Assembly (NCBI RefSeq): GCF_048128805.1
Contig: NC_135998.1
Location: 29,680,992-29,744,991, forward strand
From: Centroberyx gerrardi
Taxonomy: Eukaryota > Chordata > Actinopteri > Beryciformes > Berycidae
Direction: 5' to 3'
DNA: 64,000 bases
In this document: piece after piece, positions 20,554 to 46,600 of the stretch
Layout of the letters: every line of letters begins with the position of its first letter
Position numbering within the stretch: the first letter of the stretch is position 1
Position numbers and translations under genes: made by a program
The notes under the pieces: model-generated
Database searches by the model: none
Told to the model about the DNA's origin: nothing
The model's input: only the letters and a program-made list of their open reading frames with translations

Positions 20554-23179
20554 GATTATCGTCTGCCGTCACTCTTTTAACCAGATTTAATCCCGAGTGG
20601 TTTATAACTCTTCTCCGAGAGGACAAAAGTTACTTCCACCTTGCATAGAGTGCGTGCCTTGAACCCCACGATGAGGAATGAGAGCAGCTCCGCACGCTTG
20701 TTTCTCTGGCGGTCGGTGGTAAATGTACAGTGCTGTGCTTCCCCCAGTTGGCTGGAGTGTGCAACTGGAATTTAAAGCTACAGGCTGGCGGTGTTCAGCT
20801 GAGGCCCGGCAGCCTCCAGGCTTTCATTACAGTTAAACACTACAGCAGCTGAACTCACTGATTCAGCAAGAAGCACTGATTCAGCTCTCAGCTTCAGCCA
20901 GGGAGGAGGAACTACCTGCAGTCTTCACAGACACTGAAGTAGGCTGTAACTGATGGAATATGTGCCAAAGATGTCATGTCAGCAGGTTCAGTTTCGTGGT
21001 CTGCCTGTTCACAATGTTATTCCATGAGTTGTTTAAGTCAGAGTTATTTTCTACAGTTTTACTTACTAGTTTTACTTACAATAGATTCATGAATATCAAC
21101 CAACCTGGCAGTCAACTTTCTCTTTTGAAACCCAGTGACTTCCCAGCTCTAAATGTTGTCTTTTGTTTCTCTTTAATCCCTACAATTATATCAATACAAT
21201 TGGTTACTTTAGTTAACTTAGTAGCATCGTCACTATTTCCAGACAACTTTTTTAAATGTGATATGACATATTTTTTGCTGAGGAAGAGAGTTGGAGTCAA
21301 GCCAAAGCTTTCAGTGAATTCAATGTGTATTCCATAACTGGACCCAATAGGGTTAAAAGTTTAAAACATAACCAATGGCCAAACAAAATCAAATGCACAA
21401 TAGAGTCAACCATGTTGGCTCCAATACCTTTAACATTTAACATTACATTTAACATTGCTGATATGGCATGATAGTCTCCCAAAGCCCCCTCAACACACCT
21501 TTGTGTAGTTATCTGTTTGTATAAATTATTTCAAAAAGTTTCATTTGTTTAATGCCTCTTCATTAACTTCCTATGCAATTGGATATCTGGTTTGGACCAA
21601 AATAGATCAAGATCTATTACCACATTGATGTGGTACCTGACAATTTTATCAATTTTCAAATTTTTGTAGAGCAACAAATGTTCTGAAACAAACTTTTGAT
21701 CTTAACTGTAACAATATAATCATATGCTCTTTTATTAATACATTTATTACAGGGGAAAAAAGAGATTATCCTTCAGCAATAGATCGCTACAAGTGCTGTA
21801 CCAAATAAATCGATAAATAAAAACATGAATTCCATTGGAGAGCCTCAAAAAGGAATAAAATAGAATAGAAATAGAATAAAATAGGAAAAAAAATAAAATA
21901 GAATAAAATACCACCCACAAATAACAGTCAAAATGATGGCTTACTTGCATTGTGCTGGGTTTATTGGAGGGCACACAACCATCACAAAACACTGACATGT
22001 TTTTAGTTATATTGGTGTTTTTATGTCCTGACTTGTTTGCTGTTCACATGCTCTCAACATGTCTGTGTTTTGCTATGTTTGTGTTTCCTTCAGTAAAACT
22101 AGTGAAATTTAAATAATCGGTCATTTGGACTTTATTTGTGGGGCTATTAGCACTAGGTGACAGATGTTATTTAGGCTATAAGAATGAAAGTGCCACCCTT
22201 TTTTCCTCTCTCCTTGCTTAGTGATATTTAATTTATATAAAAGGCTCGGTTACGTTTTTTGGATAGAATCTTCCACACTGTAACTGACTCAATCAAAATA
22301 GGAGGTGTCTGGTACCCATAAGGGGTACTGAAGTGAAGGCAGAAACAATGGCGGGATTTCTTTCTCGCCTCGTTATTTCTCTCTGAGCCATAACAATGCT
22401 GCCTTCAAGTGCTATTGGAAATATCGAATTTACAAGCTGAGCACGCATGAGGGATGAGAAAGTGGGTTTTCTTCTTGTTATATTTTATTGTTTGCCATTC
22501 TCAGTATCTAACTGTTGGTGAATGCTGGTGGCTCTGTTGGCTAGGGGCACATACCCTGTGGCTGTGACGTTCTGCCAAAAAATAACCTCTAACCCATGAA
22601 TGTATTAAACTAGCTCTAACCTCTATGCTATTGCCGCGCCTACTCACAGCTCACAACAACTACTGCACCACAACATGGCTCTTTGTTGCAGGGTCTTTTG
22701 TTGTTTTTTCCGACCAAAAGCACATGAATGCACCGACAAGCTGTGTTTTATTTACGACGAGGAGTCATTGAAGGCAGCATAACGCTACCTTGGCAGGTGC
22801 TTTGAACGGTCCAATATGATTGGCTCCTCCAGTGGTTTTGTCATTATCGACTGTCTACCAATGTCTGCTGACGCTAAGTCAACGTCAAACACCAAGTTAA
22901 CTCAATTCAAACTACTAATAGAGCAGTATGCGGCGAACTTTCTCTCCATGAACACAAAGAGAGCCGATGGAGACTGTGAGAACAGCTTTAGCAGACGTTG
23001 AATTTCGCATACCTATGTCAGTTTACCTCAGCTAGTTGTTCTACTCCTCTTGGACCCAAGGAAGTTCTATATTTGGACCTCTTTCGCCTAGGCTACCTTT
23101 CAGGTCTGGAAAAACGTCGTTGGGAAATTGAGCGGACGTTGACGTTGTGTGGATGCCAAACTAGCAGAGATTGACAGTC
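20554..23179. promoter_or_regulatory. Head-to-head region between set and pkn3
   Basis: The set 5' UTR and promoter must lie just right of 20553. This part is the least AT-rich of the gap. Beyond it the region is AT-rich, with a simple AATAAAATAG-type repeat (about 21850-21912) and a SINE head (22525-22573). If the proposed pkn3 first exon is right, the pkn3 promoter lies in about 22700-23180. I found no convincing TATA box or defined transcription start for either gene. Confidence 0.45.
22525..22573 (+). mobile_element. SINE head fragment
   Basis: CTGGTGGCTCTGTTGGCTAG followed by GGCACATACC and GACGTTCTG aligns block by block with the 5' head of the SINE copy at 45151-45291 read on its sense strand. 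The B box and tail are not recognisable, so it is truncated. Confidence 0.6.
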
Positions 23180-23200
23180 ATGTCAGGTTTGACACTACAG
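23180..23200 (+). CDS. pkn3: Proposed first coding exon of pkn3 (MSGLTLQ)
   Basis: ATG at 23180 opens seven codons (MSGLTLQ) that end at a consensus donor CAG|GTAAGT. Phase is 0, which is what the next recognised exon at 26504 needs (SSCLQGLTEGD). In PKN2 the first exon, as I recall it, also ends in a short ...LTELQ segment before the intron. The Kozak context (cagtcATGt) is weak and the exon is too short for real homology evidence. The true first exon could lie elsewhere in 20600-26500. Confidence 0.45.
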
Positions 23201-26200
23201 GTAAGTTAAATGCCACAGCCTGGCTGACTGTTGAAATGAGGTTTAGTTATTATGAGAACGACAGGTGCTAACATTACGCTAACATTACTCACCGTTAAGC
23301 TAGGTTAAAAAATGCCTTTGTAGCACTTTGCCAGACAGACGCACTGGATTTTCCTGTTCATCTGGTTTCACTCCTTCTATGGGAAACAATATCACGTTCA
23401 ACTACTGCTTGAATCTGACTTTTTAAATAGACATAATTACTTCCTAGGACATGATTTAAAACTTCTTCCCGAGTCGGTACTGCCCGTTTCTCGTTTAGAC
23501 AACATTATCTATAGTTCACCAAAAGGCTTTTACCTCAATAAAGTTAAGAAGTTTCAATTTAAATGGACATGTTACTGAAATAAGTGCTTCAATAGGATAG
23601 GATTTGTAAATTTGTAAAAAAAAAAAAAAATCCCACAACGGTCTAGCCTATAATATCATTAACCTCAATAATATCCATTTATCTTATTAAAAATACTTAT
23701 CAGCCTGTATTGGGATCTTATTAGACTTTGATTTACAGTCACTATTTCCTGGGAGAATACTTGTTTTGATTGGCAGGAGGTGTCCATTGGGTAATGCATA
23801 ATACCCAGCATACAGGTTACCCTAATGGGTGTAGTTTTGCTCATACCAAGGACACATACAGCTTGGAAAAGGAAGTAGCTTATTAATTCATAGTCTGTTA
23901 GAGTGACATGTTATTTGGGCTTTGTTTGAAGCCAGTGATGTAGTGGGAACTATAAAGGTGGGTAAACTATGACCTCCAGCTGGTGATCATCAAACAAGAA
24001 CCAATCTGAACAAACATAAATTATTGTCATAAAATCATTAATTTATGGGGGTTTTTACACATTGAAATAGTATTACTCTCACAAATTTCACATAGATTTT
24101 AACCTAGCAGTAGTAAATCGATGCTGTCTAGTACACAAACAATTACTATCAACAATGATTTTGTCATGAGTTAATCTGTCAGTCACGTTATTGGTAAATT
24201 GATTAATTTAAATGACAAATTTGCATTTTCAACTCAACAGTTCAAAGTTTAAACACCTTTTTTTGTGAAATTTCATGTGGAATAATTCATTATAACCAAA
24301 GTATGAGGCCAGGCCCACATAAGATACTGCATCACGTTCCAGTGTATAGACCAGCGTCTGGGACACAATTTGCCTTTAACTTTGCATAGTGTCAAAACAG
24401 CACTTGAGCTGCAGTTTAAAGCCATTGGGATTTGGTTTCCTTTCAAACCATCTCATGATATCTGACTGCCACAAATGGTAGAATAACTTAAGGAAGATAC
24501 ACTGGGGACATAACATTATTTAAAGCACTATAACATATCGTATTCTCACATATGCAGGTCTGAGTTGCACTCTATCATCACAAAGTTGTGTACAATATAT
24601 CATTACAGATGACACTGACATATGGATACTGCAGCAAAACAGGTTTTAAATCACCAAGCACTTTACAGAGCAGAATGGACAGAAGTACAGAGAGATAAGA
24701 GAATAAGCGCATTACAAACTACATGCCTATTAACTAAACTACCTTTATTGTGTTAATGGACAGTAAATAAGCTGCAGTTTTTAAAGGCATTGAGGTAAGT
24801 AAGTTTTTTCATGTTTTTCATCAGCCTACTAAAGATTTAAGCAATTAAGAATAGTGGTGTAGGCTAGACAGTATCTGTCACCAATCATCCAATCAGTCAT
24901 CAAAATTGAAGGAGGAATGTTAAAATCCATACTTCCAACTTTTTCAGAAAATGAAAGTCGATATTGACATTCCAAAAAAAAAAAATACTGCTTTGTCTTT
25001 CAGTAAGATTGAATACCCAAATGTATAGAAACAAGAGACAGACCTAAAAAATGAATGACAGAAAACAAGCTTATGAAGACATGAACTGATAAGTAACAAT
25101 ATGCAACTCAAGTCCAAATATTAACCTTTTCTTGTCAAGTATAGAAATCCTATCATCAAAACTATTTTTTTCCCCACATCTGTGTAGACAAAGTGCCATG
25201 TTATTTGAATTCTATTGCCTTTCAGTGGCTAAGATGCATATGAAAATAGGCTGCAGGGTAGATGCATATTAGAGCATTTTGCAAAATAAAGCAGATGTTT
25301 AACCACAAGGGGGAAGCATTGTCTCGTCTAGTGGTGGTTTTCCATTCTCTTCTGGCTGCAGTCACCAGTGGCCATAGCTTTTTCCATTCAGGTGACATTT
25401 TTAAATTGCAGCTTGTTTTCTTTCAAGTAGTTGTTGTCTTCGGCCCTGCTATCTATTCCAGATAATGTTCTGGTGGCAGAGCGGATGAGGGTTGTCCTCT
25501 GGGAGTCTGGGTCATCTTTGTATAGCTGGTGCTCACCCAGTTCTTTGAGCGACACTGAAATTCTTTTGTAGGTGGATAATGCTTACAGTAAATGTTTTAG
25601 CTGTGGTATTTGTTCTGGGTATGTTTTCATATCAGGGTGCAGGGTGTAAAAGAGGTTTATGGGTGTGGTAATGATGTCAGTTGTGGTCTGCCTAAACTAC
25701 ATGCATTTATCATGGCTTCTTTAGTTTCCCTTACATGTCGTTGGACCATTCTGTCTCTCACTTCAGCTAATTGCTGTGTGGTGAAATTAAATTAAAGCGT
25801 ACTGACTGCTGACTGATGACCATGCTGTGGTGCGTGATGCTTCAGTATCCCGACATAGCTCAGCTATCATGTTTGTACTTCTCACCAAGTTTTTTTTTTT
25901 TTTTCGTAGATGGGATATGGCTTTTTGATGCAGCAAATCAGAATACATATGTATCCTGAATAACTCATTTTAATGTGCATGTAAACACTCTCAGAGATGT
26001 TGAGAAATGTTTAAAATAATTTGTTTGTTGTGTACATCAGGCGCAAGCTCTAATTTTGGGTCTTTATCCTCTTTACTAATATTATAGGAGGCAATTTAAT
26101 TGAAATATTTTTAAATATTGGGGTTGTCACAACTTTTGTTATTTGCCAGTTAGGGTTTGGGGATAGTGATACCGTCCCCTACAATAATATGCTACCGATT

Positions 26201-26503
26201 ACTATATATTCTTTACTGACATTTTAAGACTGTTCTTGAAATTGGAAAGAAAAAGACCTTTAAACAGTAATTGAAAATTGTAAATTTCCTTGATTCTTGC
26301 TTTCTAAATAAATATATAACAGAACATACTACATAATTTTGTTTTGACATCTTAGGATAAGCGATAGTAGCGTGTTTTTTTAAAATAAAATAAATAAAAA
26401 CATAATGGTCAATTACAACCCCCCTCCCCCCTGTGTAGTGGTGTAAGTGGTGCAATAAGTGAGAGTCTGAATAAGGAAGCTGTTGTGCTGTGTCCGTCTC
26501 CAG
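23201..26503. other. Presumed pkn3 intron 1 or upstream region
   Basis: A 3.3-kb AT-rich stretch with short A and T homopolymers. I see no recognisable exon, RNA gene or well-ended mobile element in it. Confidence 0.5.
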
Positions 26504-41180
<14,677 letters not shown>

Positions 41181-43655
41181 CCGAAAAAAGACTCACCCCC
41201 TGCGCTGAAGAATGAATGTCAGAGGCAGCTTCCGTTGTTTCCACACCTTTTTTTTTTTTTATTTGCCAAAAGCTCTTTGTTTACTGCAACACACTCCTCA
41301 CATCCTTTTGATTCAGGACTGTCCCGCCAAATCAGCCTGGCTGCACATCTGCTGTTGACTGACATTTCTTTATCCTTTGTCCAAAACTCACTCAAAAGAT
41401 GCTCCTACCTTTTGTTTCTGAAATGCTGCGTCTGAATTTATAATGCAAGATTTACTTTTACCACTTTTTGTTAAGTCTCTGCCACATTGATTGTTCATTA
41501 ATTGTTTAATGCCTACTGTTTCGAACAAGCTGTAAGACCAAAAAGCGGATTTATTATTTATGCTTTTTATGAAGTATGTCACTAGTGCAATAATGAGCTC
41601 TTTTTTTATTTTTATAATAAAAATATTTTTAGATTTCAGTTAAATCAAAATATCAGCACCTATGACACTGCCTTCCCAATCAGAAGTACTACTTTGTAAC
41701 TTATAATCCGTGTGATCTTAATGAAGAAGTTTGAAGAATTTTGAATTCTGAAGCCTTGAATGAACTACTTTGTAAAGCCATCACTGTGTGCCATCTGTTA
41801 TAAACCACATAGATGTTGTTTGCATATAATGTCCTGGACACCAATATATTTGCCAGTTGTAAGTTTAGGTGCGTTCATGTCTGAGGCAAAAGCATTTGCA
41901 CACTAACAAGAGATATTGTCTGTATTTGGGTTCTTTGAGTGATGCTACTGTCATTAAGTTTATGCATGTGTAAAACAAATCAGCCATGTATGAAGTGCTG
42001 GCAAAGCTGTACTTGTAAACTACATGAAGAAAAATATAAATGAATAAATTTACATCTGCTGGACTATGAATGACCAGAGAACTCTTGATGAAACACCCAT
42101 TTATTGATGGCATACAGTATTTTCAAAGTATTAAAAAAAACATTGCATGACAGTATTGCATATAACTTCAGAAGTACACAACATGAATCAAATGTTATTT
42201 CATATAAACCACGTCTCTCACTGACATTGACTCTGCATTTTGTCCAATACTACTCGGGTACAAGAAGTGAAATACCACATTTATTGCTCTCATAAAAGTT
42301 TACTATTGCACAAGGGAAAGTTAATATGGAAATACCCAACAACGTATTGCACTCAAAGCTTTCTATTCACTCTACTACTTACTGTCCCACAGTATTCTTT
42401 AAGTTACTGTATTAAAACTACTGTCATACAAAAATCTCAAGCCGTTTTCTGTTCCAAAATAGTTTAAAAATGATATACAATATAAAATTGTTTGAAATGC
42501 TGTCCATTGAAAATTGAAGCATACATGCTGGTCTGTTTAGTTGCTAGGAACAATATGAATATACACACTTCTTACACCATCTACTTTCAAAACAAACTCG
42601 GCTCAATCATGTGCTTTTAAAAAAAACAAAAAAACTACTGTAATTTATTAGAGCAGTTGCAGTCAATTTAAATTCTCTCACTTGAATTGATTTTGCTTTT
42701 TGAAGATAGAAGTTGTTGAGCTGAGTAAACCCTGCAAAACCTCTTTGTGCAGAACTAATACAATTTTAATAATTACAGCAGTTAAACACATAAAACAAGT
42801 AAGGAATGTACCCTCCTACACCAAAGAGGACAAATCTGCCATTTTTTTAATTCTCAAATTTGCAAATCAAAGTATCTGACCCCACTGAGTTAATGAAAAA
42901 ATATACCAACCATAGATGTGGATCATCTACACATGCTTGGAAAATACGTTTTTTTTTTATCAAAGGTTTATGCAAGTATTAACAGATGTTAAAAGTAAAC
43001 TTCAGAATTTATTAACAGTCCATCAGTCAGGTTTACTATGCGATGGTAAGAGCTGGAGTACTCCATCTAATTACTGGACACATAAATCATTCAATATGGG
43101 GAGAAGGAGTGAGGTGGGTAGGATGGGAGTGCATAAACAAGCAAACACCAACCTTGTGTCAAGGCAGGGCTTTCTAACCCTCACTGCCAACAGGTTTCTG
43201 ATCAGCTTGAACCAAAACACATCGTCTTTGTATACTTTAATGGTTGTAAACAATTGGTGGAGTAAGGAAGCAGCTCTAGTGCAGGTAGCTAGTATGGAGA
43301 AGGTAACTCATGTTGGGGACACACTACACCACTTTTAGCCTGGTTATAGTCATGACTTTGGAGTGAGAGAAGGAAAAACAAACGGGGAGCGTGGAAAGCA
43401 ACAACGTAGCCAGAAGAGACGAGCATGCGATCCATGGGAGTGTTGGACGACTCGAACTAGGGGGAGAAGTTGGCAGAATTATGGCACGAGAACACAAGTG
43501 CCTACATAAGGTAAACTGCCTTTACTCTACTGTCTTTACCTTGCGGTCAAGTGTGTGATCCTCTCCGACGGCGAGACAAAAGCCGGCCGAAGCGCGCGAC
43601 GTCCGGTCTTCTCGCAGTCTGTGAAGTCTTGTAGTGTGTCCCCAGCGTTCGCCGA
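41181..43655. terminator. Convergent 3' UTRs of pkn3 and zdhhc12
   Basis: After the pkn3 stop, plus-strand AATAAA signals lie at 41616-41621 and 42043-42048. After the zdhhc12 stop, minus-strand AATAAA signals lie among others at about 42647, 43013 and 42105-42100. If the distal signals are used, the two 3' ends meet near 42070-42090. No other gene is recognised in this AT-rich 2.5 kb. Confidence 0.55.
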
Positions 43656-46600
43656 TCAAACCTGGTCGCTGCCCTCCCTGAAGTACACCTGCTCCCACAC
43701 CACCGTGCCCCAGACGCAGAAGAAGCCCCACAGGTTGTGGAGGGCGCCGCGGTCGAAGGGGTTCTCGTCGGCGCCGCAGTGTTTGAGGTAGGAGATGCGG
43801 TGGCGCGACATGAACTCCCAGGTGGTGGTGTTGAGCGAGACCAGGTAGAGGTGGGAGCCCAGCAGGAGCAGCACGGTGAGCGAGAGCAGCGCCACCAGCA
43901 CCGCCACGGCCAGCAGCATGCCGTTGGCGCGCAGCCACAGCTGCCAGGTGGGGGCGTAGCTGAAGCCCGTCCTGTGGAAAAACGACGGTTACTTAGTTTG
44001 AGCAGGACAGCAGGGGATTTTAGAGTTGCGTTACAAATCTCCTGGAAACCATGGCTGGTCTCATCTTGGAGGTCGAGCGGATGACTGGCTGTACGCAAAT
44101 AATGGCCAAAAATACAACAACCAGGCTATGAAAAGAGAGATATCTATAAAAGATTGTTGTGGTGTGGCTGAAAGTCAATTCAGAAGCATTGTAAGTAAAA
44201 GTGAATAGTGTGATAAGGTGGATTTGTTTCCAAATGTAGGTCTTCAGGTCTTCTTGTCTTTAGCCCTAGTCTCTACTCCAAAACTCTACAAGAAGTTGGA
44301 GCTTGAGAAGAGTCAAACCGAGTCTTGAAGCGGTCAAGTCGCAAGTAAGTTGAGTCTCACAGCAGACAAGTCCAAGTCGAGTTGCAAGTCCTGGTTTGAC
44401 TAGTCTGACTCAAGTCCAAGTCTCAAGTCTACAGCTCTGGCATTAATATGAAAAAGTGAACAGAACATCTTTCAAAATGTTAAAGTTTATAGCCTGATAT
44501 TACCGTTCTGATGCAACTGTGAGCTTCTCCTTCATAGTAATGAACCTTCACCTTTACTGACTGAATTATACGTCTCCAATTGTTTTCTATGCTGTTTGGA
44601 TTTGAATGGGAGTGAATGAGCCTGAGAGGTTTGGCAAAACTGATTTCTAAATATCTAAAATCGTGGCGCATGTATGTAAAAACTGTCACAATTAACATAA
44701 GCGGGATGGAAAACGTAAATGTGTACGTATGAGCAGAAACACAAATCGCGCCGGACTTGTCCTTCAAAGTGCTTCACTCACCAGGCCATGTGCAGCCCCC
44801 AGAGCAGCACCAGCAGCTGGACCGCCAGGTACAGCACAAACCAGCGGTGGTTCCTCTCCCCGACACAGTTCTCAATCCAGGGGCAGTGATGGTCGTAACG
44901 CCGAACACAGTGCTGACACGTCTGGCAGTGCTTGGATCTCATTGGCTGCTGCTTGGAATAAAGAGAACTGTGTTTAGAGGTAGTTTCCTCCCGGTTACAT
45001 GGATGGAGGTTAACATTAAAAAGACCAGATTTGGAGCAGACCTGTCCGATATTCTGTAAAACTGATTAGCTTTGGCTCTTGTGAAATCGTCAGCACACAG
45101 GTTCTACAGACCTCTACAAAAACCTGTTGATGCAGTCTGGAGCCATTTCTTTCCTTTTTTAAAGATTATTTTTTGGGCAATTTGCCTTTTATTTGATAGG
45201 TGACAGTAGAGAGACAGGTCAGATTCAAACCCAGGACGTTGCAGTTACATGGTACGCGCCTTAGACCACTGAGCCACCAGGACACCCCTAAAGCCATTTC
45301 TAAGGCTCTTGGCCTCCATCGAACCACAGTCAGAGACATGCTGTCCAAATGGCGAAAATTTAGGACAGTAGTAAATCTTCCCAGGAATGTCCGTCTTGCC
45401 AAAGTTTCTCCAAAAACATCAGAGTCAGAAAGAGTCCTCGAACATCCAGGGCGTCTCTCAGGTTTTCCAAAAGGCAGCTGGATGATCCTTAATTTTGAGT
45501 TTTAGAACAATGTTCTGCAAACAGAAGTAGAACTTTCTGGCCCTGTTGTGTCTGTTAAAAACCAAACACTGAACTGACTGTAAGCTCCTCATACCGAGGA
45601 TCAGTCATGGTGGTGGTAATGTCTTGGCTTGGGGAAACTTTTGGTGCATCAGGGCCTGGACAACTACACATCGCTGAAGGAACCAGTCAGAGTATCCTAG
45701 GATAAAGTCAGGCCATGTTCATGAGCTGAAGCTGGTTTGTTGACAAAGACAATGATACAAACAAACCACCAGGTCTACATAAGATATTTTCTATACAAGA
45801 AATTTACAGTTTTGGAATGGCCTAGGCAAAGTCCAGACCTAAGAGCGATTGAGATGTTGCAGCGGGACCTGGACCTGCATAGATAGTGGGCCAAAAACCC
45901 TCCATGGCCGATCAATTGCTATAGGAAGTATTTGGTTGCAGCCAATGTTGTTTAAAAATGGTGTAACCAGTTATTGAGTCCAAGGGGCGACTTTCTACAT
46001 AAATTAGTATCAGAATGTGTGTTTTTCTGTGCTTACATGAGGAATTTAAAATGGGAGGCAGACAAAAGCAATAGAAATATCAATGTCAACAGAAATGTAA
46101 CCAATCCATACAGACACACGGCCATAACGGCACAAAGGACCTCCTGTAACACGTAACATATGATGTTACGTGTTACAGGAGGTAGTAGTGTTACAGGGAA
46201 GTGGGTTGCTAGGCTAGCCCATGTGTTACTCTATACCATTGCGGGATCTTCCAAGTCCTGTGGAGCTTTAAGTGTTAAATTGCAGCCTGAGATGCCTGCG
46301 TGCATCTGCATATTGAGGTCAGAGGGGCGGCATGAAGAAATGATAACTGATAAACACCATGTCCACAGGCAGAAAGGCCAGTGCTGTCATCAATAGGCAA
46401 ATAAAAAACTATTTTTACGGGTGCAAAGAAACGCATAGAGATTGAAAAAAAAAATTGCACACCGTATAACAACCAATGTAGGGATTTTAAAAATGCTGAT
46501 GTTTTTGAAGTGAAAAAGTTCAAGTGAAAATGACTTTAATATATGTGCCAAAAATAAAAGTGAACAGTGACAAAAAATAGACTGATGCATTTCAGTTTAT

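Noticed and set aside
22670-23130. Possible hAT or zinc-finger transposase remnant (DPRKF-like reading, ADAKSTSNTK segment)
   Set aside because: The similarity is too weak and short, with no inverted ends or duplication found.
43522-44098. Long alternative frames over zdhhc12 exon 5
   Set aside because: They are shadows caused by GC-rich third positions. Only the frame with NTTTWEF joins in phase to the DHHC exon.
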